Part shown: positions 17,700 through 26,590 of the stretch, in pieces
Layout: every line of letters starts with the position of its first letter
Numbering within the stretch: position 1 is the first letter of the stretch
Origin: Kumtagia sp963820075
GTDB taxonomy: Bacteria; Pseudomonadota; Alphaproteobacteria; Rhizobiales; Rhizobiaceae
Direction: 5' to 3'
Assembly: GCA_963820075.1 (NCBI GenBank)
Contig: CAWFYS010000005.1
Coordinates: forward strand, 124,001-188,000
DNA: 64,000 nucleotides
Program-made: the position numbers and the translations under genes
Notes under the pieces: generated by a model
The model's database searches: none
Seen by the model: only the letters and a program-made list of their open reading frames with translations
Told to the model about the DNA's origin: nothing

Positions 17700-17935
17700 G
17701 CGTTGATGGGTTGGACGCCCCGCTGACGGCCTTTTTGTGTGCCAGGATGGGTTGTCTTGAACACCATCGAAGGAGGCGTCCGTGGGCGAAATTAGCACGT
17801 CTGGCCTGGACCTGCGGAAGAACGTTTTCAGGTGCTGGAGTCGATGGGAAAGGGGCTGTGGTTGTTCGCAAGCGTCTGCGGCGCGGCCAGGTTCCGAAGT
17901 TCTTTTCCGGTTTGCCGCGACCTGACGCGCTTTGC
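17700..17935 (+). mobile_element. IS110-family 5' end with truncated, frameshifted transposase
   Basis: The leader (from GGCGTTGATGGGTTGG) matches the remnant at 4727-4834. AGGAGG at 17771-17776 precedes a GTG at 17782 opening an IS110 transposase (GEISTSGLDLRKNVF). A frameshift near 17828 moves the frame to GVDGKGAVVVRKRLRRGQV and KFFSGLPR, where similarity to the family stops. About 50 of some 340 codons are left. It is interrupted on the right by an oppositely oriented IS6-type fragment. Confidence 0.72.
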
Positions 17936-18060
17936 CGCATAATATGATCGAAGCTTGTCGGTGATCATGACGCGCGGCGTGTGGCCGTGCGCCTTGAGCA
18001 ATTTGCGCATCAGGCGCCTGGCAGCCTGACCGCGCTCAAACAGTCCTGCGCTCCTGGCGT
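17936..18060 (-). mobile_element. IS6-family transposase internal fragment
   Basis: On the minus strand a short stretch encodes ARRLMRKLLKAHGHTPRVMI and then TDKLRSYYAAKR, the middle of the DDE domain of IS6/IS26-type transposases (the catalytic Asp in VMITDKL). Neither end of the gene is present and flanking frame text is not transposase-like. It abuts the IS110 fragment near 17935. The remainder up to 18235 holds nothing else I can support. Confidence 0.6.
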
Positions 18061-18235
18061 ATCCCTGCCGCCAGAAACACTGCCGCTGCCGGACTGGTCG
18101 ACCGTCGACCAACCCTGCAATTTTGATATGGCAACTTATCCCTACGTGCGAGTCGGACTGCGTTGACAATCAGCACTGGCTGCCTTCCGTCTTAAGAGAG
18201 ACTGGTTGGTGGCATTAAGTCAAAGGGACTGGGTT

Positions 18236-21010
18236 ATGCGAATTGCTTCACCATGCGCCGGCTTAACCTTGCTTGTCGTATGTACAGGCTGGCTTGCGGG
18301 CGAGGCGAGGGCCGACGCAAACATCGATGGTCTTTGGAGCGGCAGCTATTCCTGCGGCAGCGGCGGCAAATCGAAGCTGAAACTGGAGGTCGCCGAAGAG
18401 CAAGGCAAGCTGAGCGCGACCTTCTCTTTCGATGCTCAGGGGACCACCGGGAGCTACAAGCTGACGGGGCGGCTGCGACCGGACAACAGCTTCACGCTGG
18501 CGCCGCGGCAGTGGATCGAGCGGCCCACGGGTTTCACGGCGCTCGCCATGGAGGGCGCGCTGAACCCGAACGGCCGTATGATCGAGGGGCGCGTCTCGCC
18601 GTGCCTTTCCGGAGCGTTCACCGCAACGAGGACCGTGGCCGAGGGCGAAGCGCCGCCCGCCGAAGCCCCGCCGTCGCCACTCGCAGCCGGAAAACTGACC
18701 GGCATCTGGCAGGGCTGGGTCGGCTGCCGTCAGAACAGGCGCGGCAACACGGAAAACTACCCGGTGAAACTGCAGGCCTATTCCGACGGCGACAGCATCG
18801 GCGCCTATGGCACGATCGGCATCTACAAGCAGCGCAACAGCGGCGCCGGCCCGACCTTCGATCAGCGCGTCGTGCTGTCGGGCAAGCACGAGGGCGGTAT
18901 GATTTCGCTGCGATCGACCGTCCTGGACAGCGGCGGCGCGAGGGTGCAGCTCAGGAGCGTCGCCGGTTCGGTCGCGAACGACAGCGCCATTGAAGGCGAG
19001 GTCCGCATGAACGGCTGCGAAACGATCTCGCTCAGCCGGCGCGGCGGCGTGCGGCCTCTGGATATTCCCCCCGCGATCGCCGGAATCTGGGCAGGCGCGG
19101 TCGGCCGCGGCGAGCAGACCGTCGTCGTCCTGCATGCCGTGAACGACACCGCCGCGCCGTTCTTCGAACTGCGCGCGACCTACCCGGCCGACAAGCCCGA
19201 GGCCCAGCGCGACAGGCTGGCGCTTTCGCTGGTCGCGGTGGCGCAGCCCGGCGACGGCCTGCTGCTTGTTCCCGTATCGGCCAGGGAGGCGACCGGCATT
19301 TTCAGCGGCGAGGGCACGCTCAGGCACTTCCTAACGCAATCGCAAGCCGCCCTGGTGTCGCTCGGCGCCGATGGCAGTCTTGTCTTCAAAGGCATCGCCA
19401 ATGAACGCGACTTCGCCGATGCGGCTGGCAACCGAAACGCTTTCCAGCTTGCGCGACCGTCCAAGGGGCAGGGCGAGGCGCTGGCCTCGGGCGAGACGCC
19501 GCCTGTCGATTTCGGCGGCGTGATCGCCGGCGCACTGGCCGAGGCGCCTTCCCGCGAAGCGCAGTGCCGCGTGCTTGCGGAATGGCTGAAGCCGTTCGAG
19601 CCGAATGTGAACATCAAGCGCATGAGCGTGGATGCCGTCATGGCGGGGCTTTCAACCGCCTTCGACGAGCCGTTCGAGCCGGTGTTCGGCATTCCGTTCT
19701 TCGAAACCTCGCAGGAGGAGCGGCGCGCCGTGGCGATGATGATCCGCGGCACCTGCCGGAACATGGAAATGGAGTTGGTCAGCTTCGTTGGCGACTTCGT
19801 GCTGATGACCAACCACCAGTTCGCCCAGTTCAACACGCTGAAGGCCGACCGGCAGGAGACAATGGAATGGATGGCGCAATCGCAGGAGGAACTGGACGCC
19901 CTGCCCGAGGATGCCGCCTCGCTGAAGCGCATCGCCGCGTTGCGGCAGGAGACACGCATCCGCAGCCGTGACATGCGCGACCCGGAACGCAAGCAAGCCG
20001 AGGCGGCGCTGTCCAAGCGCGAGATGGAGATCACGCTCGCCATGCTGATCGCACAGATCGAGGCCATTCCCGAAGGCAGCTTCGAGCAGGGCGGCCTCAA
20101 CGGTGTGTTCGCTTTGCTCGAACGCAGTCGGAAATCGGAACTGGACGAGACCAGCCGCGGCGAGCTTGCTGCGCGCGGGCGGCTGCGGGCAAGCGCAATT
20201 CTCGAACGGCCGCTGAAGGACGCCGCCGAGGTGGCGGAAAGTTTGCCTATCTCGTTGGAAGGCCTCAGCGAAGGGCATGGCGCCATGCGGCCGTTCCTGG
20301 CCTACCGTCAGCCTATGGACCGCTGGTTCGGCAGCATCGACCCCAGCGGCACGCTCGGTCCGCTATACCGGCGCCTGGACGAAATCCGCGGCGACGCGGC
20401 GGTGCAGGCGGCTTTTCGCGAAGCATTGCTGAAGGAAGCGGAGGGAACCGATGCGGTTCAGCGGGTGCGGGCGAAGGCGGGCAACTATGTCGATCTCGGC
20501 GATCTTCAACGCTATCCCGAATTTGCGGCCATCCTGACGGATGTCGAACTCGTCGCGGAGGTTCGCGCCGTGAATATCGTCGATCTTTCGCAGAACCGGC
20601 AGCGGGGCGAGCCGGAAGCCGAGGAGATCGCCAAGTTCGCCCTTCAGCGGGTGCGGGAAGCGAATGCGACCTTTGCCGCCAAGGAGGACATGTGCATGTC
20701 GAGCGGATTCACCAATTCGATCGAAGCGCTGTCCTGCCTGTCCGTGCCCGGGATAATGACCGGCCAGAAGGGTTTCGGCGCGCGCCTCATCGAGGTTCGC
20801 AAGATCGGCTGCGAGACCGAGATTCCAGACACGCAGTATCTCTGCAGCTTCACGCAGGAAATCGAGATGAACATGCCGGGCGGCGAGGCGTTCGGCGGCA
20901 ACACGATGACCGATATGGTTCGCGAGATGAGCAAGGGCGAAGCGGTCGACGCGCGTTTCGTCCGGGCCAAGGGCGGCGGCTGGAGCGTCATTACCGGCGA
21001 TCTGCGCTGA
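18236..21010 (+). CDS. Large exported protein of unknown function with repeated G-x-W beta domains
   Basis: A 924-residue protein I do not recognise. A signal peptide (MRIASPCAGLTLLVVCTGWL, cut after ARA near residue 26) is followed by three related beta-rich units. They begin GLWSGSYSC (about 32), GIWQGWVGC (about 156) and GIWAGAVG (about 283). The first two each have a Cys in that motif and one near the unit's end (SPC, MNGC), suggesting one disulphide per unit. Residues about 450-770 are helical and charged, and the C-terminus holds further Cys residues. The start at 18236 fits AAAGGGA 8 bp upstream; a TTG at 18206 is less likely. It probably sits in the periplasm or cell envelope. Confidence 0.75.
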   Translation: MRIASPCAGLTLLVVCTGWLAGEARADANIDGLWSGSYSCGSGGKSKLKLEVAEEQGKLSATFSFDAQGTTGSYKLTGRLRPDNSFTLAPRQWIERPTGFTALAMEGALNPNGRMIEGRVSPCLSGAFTATRTVAEGEAPPAEAPPSPLAAGKLTGIWQGWVGCRQNRRGNTENYPVKLQAYSDGDSIGAYGTIGIYKQRNSGAGPTFDQRVVLSGKHEGGMISLRSTVLDSGGARVQLRSVAGSVANDSAIEGEVRMNGCETISLSRRGGVRPLDIPPAIAGIWAGAVGRGEQTVVVLHAVNDTAAPFFELRATYPADKPEAQRDRLALSLVAVAQPGDGLLLVPVSAREATGIFSGEGTLRHFLTQSQAALVSLGADGSLVFKGIANERDFADAAGNRNAFQLARPSKGQGEALASGETPPVDFGGVIAGALAEAPSREAQCRVLAEWLKPFEPNVNIKRMSVDAVMAGLSTAFDEPFEPVFGIPFFETSQEERRAVAMMIRGTCRNMEMELVSFVGDFVLMTNHQFAQFNTLKADRQETMEWMAQSQEELDALPEDAASLKRIAALRQETRIRSRDMRDPERKQAEAALSKREMEITLAMLIAQIEAIPEGSFEQGGLNGVFALLERSRKSELDETSRGELAARGRLRASAILERPLKDAAEVAESLPISLEGLSEGHGAMRPFLAYRQPMDRWFGSIDPSGTLGPLYRRLDEIRGDAAVQAAFREALLKEAEGTDAVQRVRAKAGNYVDLGDLQRYPEFAAILTDVELVAEVRAVNIVDLSQNRQRGEPEAEEIAKFALQRVREANATFAAKEDMCMSSGFTNSIEALSCLSVPGIMTGQKGFGARLIEVRKIGCETEIPDTQYLCSFTQEIEMNMPGGEAFGGNTMTDMVREMSKGEAVDARFVRAKGGGWSVITGDLR

Positions 21011-21106
21011 ATTTTTCGTGCTGCCGGTCATACAACTGGTTTTTGAATTCCAATTGACGAAATAGGCCGCGCCTGCCAAGCTCCGGTTTCCGGGAGGTCG
21101 GGTACG

Positions 21107-22267
21107 GTGCTCAGGGGAACCAACCAGGAGTTCGGGCGACCCTACAACAGGCGGATCGTGCTGGAGTCCATCCGCCTCTGCGGCCCGACCACGCGCGGCG
21201 ACGTGGCCAAGCGCGTCGGGCTCACCGTGCAGACGGTCTCCACCATCGTGCGCGAGCTCGAGGAGCACGGCTACATACTGTCGGTTCGCGAGGAGCCGAA
21301 AGGCCGCGGATTGCCCCCAACCACGCTGAGGATCAACCCGGAAGGCGGATACGCCATCGGCGTCAGCCTCACGCCTCTGGGCATCCATGCGGCGCTGATC
21401 AATCTCAGCGGCGACGTCGTGGCCAGCACCTGCCGCGACCATCCGAACGCGACGCCGGACCAGGCGTTCCACCTGATCGGCCTGATGATGCCGGAACTCA
21501 CCGCGCATCGGCCGGGGGGGCGCCTGCTCGGCATCGGCATGGCGCTGCCCGGCCCCTTCGGCGTCGAATCGATGAGCTTCGTCGGCCCTACCACAATGAC
21601 CGGCTGGAAAGGCGTGGCGCTGCGCGAGCGGCTGGCCGCGCAGTGCGGCCTGCCGGCCTTCGTCGAGACGGATATGGCGGCGGCGGCCCTCGGCGAACAG
21701 CTCTACGGCTTCGGCACCGAACTGTCGGAATATTACTACCTCTATCTCGGCGTGGGGCTCGGCGGCGCCATGGTGCATGACGGCGCCGTGCTGCGCGGAG
21801 CCTGGGGAAACGCCGGCGAGATCGGCCACATCCCTGCCGTTGCGGACGGCGAGCCCTGTACCTGCGGCAATCGCGGCTGCCTGGAGCGGTATTTTTCGCT
21901 TGATGCCCGACGGCGCCACGGCCGCGACGACGCCGATTGGGTGGCCTCCGTGGCCCCGCATTTCCGCAATGCGGTCGCCGTCATTGAGAATCTTTTCGAT
22001 CCGGAAACGGTCGTGCTCGGCGGGCTGGCGTCGGTCCCGCTGCTGGAACGGCTGGCAGAGCATGCGCAAGTCCTGCCCAATTCGGTATCGGCGCGCCGCG
22101 ACCGCGGCTGGCCGCGCGTCCTCGTGGCGCGCGGCGGCGAGCATTCCGTGCTGCGCGGGGCTGCCGCCCTTGCCGTAGCCGGTGCGCTGTCGCCGCGTTT
22201 CGGCCAGATGTTCGCCGAACGCGGGCGGCGCCGTGACCCGCTTCGGGACGACGGGATCGCGGCATGA
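21107..22267 (+). CDS. ROK-family transcriptional regulator
   Basis: A 386-residue sugar-responsive regulator. The N-terminal winged helix (RGDVAKRVGLTVQTVSTIVR, about 20-75) precedes a ROK kinase-fold domain with GIGMALPGPFG, LGVGLGGAMVHDG, NAGEIGHIP and the zinc motif CTCGNRGCLE. The C-terminal part after the zinc motif is short for the family. It starts with GTG at 21107 after GGGAGG and overlaps the downstream ATPase by 4 bp (ATGA), so it is co-transcribed with the transporter it presumably represses. The inducing sugar is not evident. Confidence 0.88.
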   Translation: MLRGTNQEFGRPYNRRIVLESIRLCGPTTRGDVAKRVGLTVQTVSTIVRELEEHGYILSVREEPKGRGLPPTTLRINPEGGYAIGVSLTPLGIHAALINLSGDVVASTCRDHPNATPDQAFHLIGLMMPELTAHRPGGRLLGIGMALPGPFGVESMSFVGPTTMTGWKGVALRERLAAQCGLPAFVETDMAAAALGEQLYGFGTELSEYYYLYLGVGLGGAMVHDGAVLRGAWGNAGEIGHIPAVADGEPCTCGNRGCLERYFSLDARRRHGRDDADWVASVAPHFRNAVAVIENLFDPETVVLGGLASVPLLERLAEHAQVLPNSVSARRDRGWPRVLVARGGEHSVLRGAAALAVAGALSPRFGQMFAERGRRRDPLRDDGIAA

Positions 22268-23028
22268 CCGAACCCTTGCTCGTCCTCGACAACATCGTCA
22301 AGAACTTCGGCGCCATCCAGGCGCTGAAGGGGATCAGCTTCTCGATGCGGCGCGGCGAAGTCATCGCGCTCCTCGGCGACAACGGGGCGGGCAAGTCGAC
22401 ACTGGTGAAGATCATCGCCGGCGGTCTCGAGCCGACTTCCGGCCGGATTCTCTTCGAGGGCCGGGAGTTCCAGGCCCGGTCGCCCGCCGAGGCCAAGGCC
22501 GCCGGCATCGAGACGGTCTACCAGGACCTTTCGCTCTGCACCAATGTCGATGTCGTCGCCAATTTCTTCATGGGCCGCGAGATCACGCGCAGGAAGATCG
22601 GCATTCCGGTGCTCGACGAGCGCGCCATGGAGGCGGTCGTCGTCAAGGCGCTGGCCAATGCCGGCACCCGCATCCCGTCGCTACGCACCAAGGTCGAGCA
22701 CCTGTCCGGCGGCCAGCGCCAGGCGATCGAACTCAACCGCTTCGTCCACTGGGGCGGAAAGCTGGTGCTGCTCGACGAGCCCTTCGCCGCGCTCGGCGTA
22801 GAGCAGACGCGGCGCGGACTCGACATGATCCGCCAGGTGGCAAGCCAGGGCATCGGCGTCATCATCATCACCCACATCATGCAGCAGGCCTTCCAGGTCG
22901 CCGACCGGATCGTGGTGATCCGCCATGGCGTCGTGGCGGGCGACATTGCGCGCAACAAGACAAGTCCAGATCAGGTGATCGGCATGATCACCGGGGAGGC
23001 CTTCGCCGGTGCCGGTCCGGCGGGATGA
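22264..23028 (+). CDS. Sugar ABC transporter ATP-binding protein, single-domain FrcA type
   Basis: A 254-residue ATPase. Walker A is GDNGAGKST, the signature is LSGGQRQAIEL, Walker B is LVLLDEPFAALG, and the H-loop is IITHIMQQA. Unlike RbsA/XylG (about 500 residues, two ATPase halves) it has a single domain, as in the rhizobial fructose transporter protein FrcA. It would act as a homodimer with the permease at 24169-25164. It overlaps the ROK gene by 4 bp and is 39 bp from the binding-protein gene. Confidence 0.9.
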   Translation: MTEPLLVLDNIVKNFGAIQALKGISFSMRRGEVIALLGDNGAGKSTLVKIIAGGLEPTSGRILFEGREFQARSPAEAKAAGIETVYQDLSLCTNVDVVANFFMGREITRRKIGIPVLDERAMEAVVVKALANAGTRIPSLRTKVEHLSGGQRQAIELNRFVHWGGKLVLLDEPFAALGVEQTRRGLDMIRQVASQGIGVIIITHIMQQAFQVADRIVVIRHGVVAGDIARNKTSPDQVIGMITGEAFAGAGPAG

Positions 23029-23067
23029 GAACAGGGGAACAAGGATCCGGCTGAACAGGAGCGAGAA

Positions 23068-24108
23068 ATGAAGCGATTACTTCTAGCCGCATGCGGCGTG
23101 GTGGCCCTCTGCCTGGCCCTGCTGTCGCCGGCCTTCGCACAATCCAAGGGCACGGTCTACTACATGGTCCCGACGCTGATCGACGAATTCCAGACTGGCT
23201 CGGTGAGCGCGCTGGAGATGTTCCTCAAGCAGGTCGGATACGAGATGAAGACGCTCAACGCCGACAACAAGGCGGACGCGCAGCAATCGCAGATGAACGA
23301 CGTGATCGCCCTCAAGCCGTCGGCGATCGTGCTTGCCGCCGTCGATTTCAACGCGCTCAAGCCGTCGATCGAGGCGGCGCGCGCCGCCGGCATTCCGGTG
23401 GTCGAGTTCGACCGCCAGATCACCTCGACCCCGTCCGACCTGACATCGGTCGCCGGAACCGTCGAGATCGGCCATGTCGCCGCCGACCAGGCGCAAAGGC
23501 TGCTCACTGAGAAAAACGGCTCGGTCAAGGGCAAGATCCTGCAGGTTCTGGGCGATCCCGGCGACCCCTACACGCTCGACATCCAGAAGGGGTTCGAGGA
23601 GAAGTTGAAGGCCTTCCCGGAGGTCACGATCATCTCGCTTCCGGCCATGCAGTGGGAAGCGAGCAATGCCGGCACCATCGTCGCCGATCAGTTGCTGGCT
23701 AATCCCGACATCGACTTGATCTTCAACCATGCGGCGCATCTTTCGGTGGCTGGCGTGGCTTCGCTGGAAGCCGCCGGAAAGAAGCCGGGCGACATCATGA
23801 TGATGAGCTCCAACGGCGCGCCGGTCGGCCTCGACCTCATCCGCAAGGGCTGGCTGAACGTCGAGGTCGAGCAGCCGCTCTACGCGCAGGCCGCCGCCGT
23901 CGCCATGTTCATGGACAAGATCGCCGGCAAGCAGGAGATCAAGCCGGGCGAATATGACGTGCTCGGGCTGAAGGGCGTCGTCACGATCGAGCCCTGGGGA
24001 CCCAACATCAAGATCCCGGGTGCCGCGATCACCAAGGAGAACGTCGACAACCCCGCCTTCTGGGGCAATCTGAAGCCGCCGACGGAAACCGTGAAGCCGC
24101 TGGAATAA
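23068..24108 (+). CDS. Sugar ABC transporter substrate-binding protein (Peripla_BP_4)
   Basis: A 346-residue exported sugar-binding protein. The signal peptide MKRLLLAACGVVALCLALLS ends near AFA (residue 24). The mature protein follows the ribose/galactose-binding pattern: alternating beta-alpha units, ALKPSAIVLAAVDFNALKPS, AAGIPVVEFDRQI, GSVKGKILQVLGDPGDPYTL and MMMSSNGAPVGLDLI. A ribosome site (AGGAGCG) precedes the ATG. A strong stem-loop follows the gene. The ligand is unknown; the SDR dehydrogenase in the operon suggests a sugar or polyol. Confidence 0.9.
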   Translation: MKRLLLAACGVVALCLALLSPAFAQSKGTVYYMVPTLIDEFQTGSVSALEMFLKQVGYEMKTLNADNKADAQQSQMNDVIALKPSAIVLAAVDFNALKPSIEAARAAGIPVVEFDRQITSTPSDLTSVAGTVEIGHVAADQAQRLLTEKNGSVKGKILQVLGDPGDPYTLDIQKGFEEKLKAFPEVTIISLPAMQWEASNAGTIVADQLLANPDIDLIFNHAAHLSVAGVASLEAAGKKPGDIMMMSSNGAPVGLDLIRKGWLNVEVEQPLYAQAAAVAMFMDKIAGKQEIKPGEYDVLGLKGVVTIEPWGPNIKIPGAAITKENVDNPAFWGNLKPPTETVKPLE

Positions 24109-24122
24109 GCCCTTTCGCAATT

Positions 24123-24148
24123 CATCCCGGTCCAACCGGACCGGGATG
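24123..24148 (+). promoter_or_regulatory. Intra-operon stem-loop after the binding-protein gene
   Basis: A perfect 11 bp inverted repeat, CATCCCGGTCC (24123-24133) and GGACCGGGATG (24138-24148), encloses the loop AACC. No U-run follows, so it is not a standard terminator. Position between binding protein and permease matches the known use of such hairpins to protect the 5' mRNA part and give excess binding protein. Confidence 0.6.
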
Positions 24149-24168
24149 CCCACCCGTCGGATCAACTG

Positions 24169-25164
24169 ATGCATCCCCGCACGCGTCGCGCTCTGGAATT
24201 CGTCCTCGACAATCTCGTCTGGCTGATGCTGCTCTTCGTGCTGGCGGTGTTCTCGGCGACTGTACCGAACTATTTCCAAATCGGCATTTTCGCCAACATC
24301 ATCGAGGCGTCGAGCGTTCTCGGCGTCATGTCCATCGGGCTGGCGCTGGTGATCATCGCCGGCCACATGGATCTGTCTGTCGAGTCGGTGGCAGCGCTGA
24401 GCGCGATGGCCGTTGGCATCCTCTTCTGCTCGGCGGGCATCGGCATCGGCCTGCAGTTGCAGCCGGCCTGGCTCGCCATCCCGGCCTCGCTGGCCGTGGC
24501 GCTGGGGATCGGCGGCCTGATCGGCGCGTTCAACGGCTACCTCATCGTGCGGCTGCGGATGAGCGCCTTCATCATCACGCTGGCGTCCTATATCTGGGTG
24601 CGCGGCCTGGTCGTGGCGGTTTCGGGCGGACGCTCGGCGCAGGACCTCGATCCGGCGATCCGCTGGCTCGGCATCCAGCGCCTGCTCGGCCTGCCGCTCA
24701 CCGCCTGGATCGCCATCACCTGTTTCGTCACCTTCTCCTGGATCATGGCGAGGACGCCGTTCGGACGCCACCTGATCATGATCGGCGGCAACGAGACGGC
24801 GACATTTCGCGCCGGCATCCGGGTCAACCGCAACCTGATCATCGCCTTCAGCCTTGCCGGCGCGATCGCGGGCCTGTCGGGCTGGCTGCTGGCGATCCGC
24901 ACGTCGGGCGCCACCGCCAATCTCGGCGTCGGCCTGCTGTTCAATTCCTTCGCCGCCGTGGTTATTGGCGGGGTCAGCCTCAAGGGCGGCATAGGGGCGC
25001 TGCCGGGAGTCTATGCCGGTGTACTCTTGCTGTCGTCCATCAATACCGCCATCAACCTGATGGGGCTTCCCGCCAATCTCACGCAGGTGATCCACGGCCT
25101 TCTGGTGCTTGCGGCCGTGCTGCTCGACACCCTCAAACAGACCATCCGACAGAGGCTCGCATGA
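24169..25164 (+). CDS. Sugar ABC transporter permease, RbsC/FrcC type
   Basis: A 331-residue inner-membrane permease with about nine hydrophobic segments. Family patterns include LDNLVWLMLLFVLAVFSATV, the GHMDLSVESV element, LIGAFNGYLIVRLRMSAFII and the cytoplasmic coupling region MIGGNETATFRAGIRVNRN. It starts 60 bp after the binding protein, behind the stem-loop, and its stop overlaps the SDR gene by 4 bp. A clear ribosome site is not seen. Confidence 0.9.
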   Translation: MHPRTRRALEFVLDNLVWLMLLFVLAVFSATVPNYFQIGIFANIIEASSVLGVMSIGLALVIIAGHMDLSVESVAALSAMAVGILFCSAGIGIGLQLQPAWLAIPASLAVALGIGGLIGAFNGYLIVRLRMSAFIITLASYIWVRGLVVAVSGGRSAQDLDPAIRWLGIQRLLGLPLTAWIAITCFVTFSWIMARTPFGRHLIMIGGNETATFRAGIRVNRNLIIAFSLAGAIAGLSGWLLAIRTSGATANLGVGLLFNSFAAVVIGGVSLKGGIGALPGVYAGVLLLSSINTAINLMGLPANLTQVIHGLLVLAAVLLDTLKQTIRQRLA

Positions 25165-25931
25165 CCGGACGGCTCGCAGGCAAGGTCGCGCTGATCGTCG
25201 GGGCGGCGCGCGGCATCGGCAAGGGCATCGCCCAGCGCTTTTCCGAAGAGGACGCGCGGCTTGTTCTCGCGGACACGGAAGTAGAGGCCGGCCGCGTGAC
25301 CGCCGGCGAACTCGGCGCCCCCTTCGTTGCCACCGACATATCGCGGATGGCCGACGCTGAGGCAGCCGTGGCGCGTGCACTCGACCGCTTCGACCGGCTC
25401 GACATCGTCGTCCAGAACGCCGGTATCTTTCCGTGGCAGCTCATCGAGACGACCAGCCCGGAAGACTGGGACCGCGTGATGGCGGTCAATCTGCGCGGCA
25501 CCTTTAATGCGGCGCGCGCCGCGCTCGAGCCGATGAAGGCGCAGGGTTCCGGCCGGATGCTGTTCACCTCGTCCATTACCGGCCCGCATGTCACCAGCCC
25601 CGGCCATGGCCATTATTCGGCATCGAAGTCCGGCATTAACGGCTTTATCCGCTCGGCCGCGCTGGAATTCGCGAGCTACGGCATCACCGTCAACGGCGTG
25701 GAACCCGGCAACATCCTGACCGAGGCGGTCGAACGCGACCGTGGGCCGGCCTTCATCCAGAGCATGCGCGACGCGATCCCCCTCGGCCGGCTCGGCACGC
25801 CGCGCGACGTCGCCAACGCCTTCCTCTTCCTCGCTTCGGACGACGCCAGCTACATCACCGGCACGACGATCGTCGTCGACGGCGGGCAGTTGCTGCCCGA
25901 GGGCCGCGACTTCAGGATCCTGCCGCCATGA
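25161..25931 (+). CDS. Short-chain dehydrogenase/reductase
   Basis: A 256-residue classical SDR, NAD(P)-dependent. The cofactor motif is VGAARGIGKGIA, the stabilising motif is VQNAGIF (for NNAG), and the catalytic residues are Ser (FTSSITG) and Tyr/Lys (HYSASKSG). VEPGNILTEAV and VVDGGQLLPEG are typical. Asp at VLADTE suggests NAD preference. It overlaps the permease and the acetyltransferase genes by 4 bp each, so it probably oxidises the transported sugar or polyol as the first catabolic step. Confidence 0.88.
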   Translation: MTGRLAGKVALIVGAARGIGKGIAQRFSEEDARLVLADTEVEAGRVTAGELGAPFVATDISRMADAEAAVARALDRFDRLDIVVQNAGIFPWQLIETTSPEDWDRVMAVNLRGTFNAARAALEPMKAQGSGRMLFTSSITGPHVTSPGHGHYSASKSGINGFIRSAALEFASYGITVNGVEPGNILTEAVERDRGPAFIQSMRDAIPLGRLGTPRDVANAFLFLASDDASYITGTTIVVDGGQLLPEGRDFRILPP

Positions 25932-26563
25932 GCAATCTGGGCGCAGGCTTCACTCTGCGGCATGCGCGTGCCGGCGATCACGCCGCGCTTGCCAGGGTCT
26001 GCCTGAAGACCGGCGACGCCGGCCGCGACGCCAGTTCCATCGAGGACGATCCCGAACTGCTCGGTCTCGTGTTCGCGATCCCTTACCAGGTCTTCGAGCC
26101 GGACCACGCTTTCGTCGTCGAGCGCGAAGGGGAGGTCGCCGGCTATCTGTTCGGCGCGTTCGATACGCACGCCTTCAATGCGCAGCTCGCCGCCGCTTGG
26201 TACCCGACGCTTCGGCGGCGCGTCGCCGATCCCGGCGCGGACGATTCGCTCTGGCACGGCAGCGACTGGCTCCGCCGTACTATCCACCATGCCGATTTCA
26301 CGGTGCCGGAGGCGCTGGCACCCTATCCCTCGCACGGCCATATCGACCTGTTGCCGGAAGCGCGCGGCAAGGGCGTCGGCGGGCGCGCGATGAGCTTCCT
26401 GGAGCAACGGCTGGCCGCCGCCGGCTCGCCCGGCCTCTATTTGCAGGTCGACCCGCGCAACCAGGCGGCGCTCCGCTTCTACGAAGCGATTGGGTTCCGG
26501 ATCTTGCACGAACCCGGCCTGCCGGAGCAATGGACCATCATGGCCAAGCGCTTGGCCGGCTGA
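25928..26563 (+). CDS. GNAT-family N-acetyltransferase
   Basis: A 211-residue cytosolic acetyltransferase. The acetyl-CoA motif A is EARGKGVGGRAMSFLEQRL, followed by LYLQVDPRNQAALRFYEAIG (motif B). An insertion around residues 60-130 (WYPTLRRRVADPG, LWHGSDWLRRTIHH) separates the N-terminal strands from motif A, as in GNATs related to the domain attached to O-GlcNAcases. It is the last gene of the ROK-regulated operon, overlapping the SDR by 4 bp; an amino sugar is one possible acceptor. Confidence 0.82.
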   Translation: MSNLGAGFTLRHARAGDHAALARVCLKTGDAGRDASSIEDDPELLGLVFAIPYQVFEPDHAFVVEREGEVAGYLFGAFDTHAFNAQLAAAWYPTLRRRVADPGADDSLWHGSDWLRRTIHHADFTVPEALAPYPSHGHIDLLPEARGKGVGGRAMSFLEQRLAAAGSPGLYLQVDPRNQAALRFYEAIGFRILHEPGLPEQWTIMAKRLAG

Positions 26564-26590
26564 ACTCGCGGGCGCCGAGGTCGGCAGCCC

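Noticed and set aside
20363..22144. Long minus-strand open frame of 593 codons opposite the large periplasmic protein and ROK gene
   Set aside because: His/Arg/Asp-rich composition typical of the antisense of GC-rich genes; no motif, and the plus strand holds well-supported genes.
23083..25380. Minus-strand open frame of 765 codons across the sugar transporter genes
   Set aside because: Antisense artefact rich in Arg, His, Asp and Gln; the plus-strand genes carry clear Walker, binding-protein and permease patterns.
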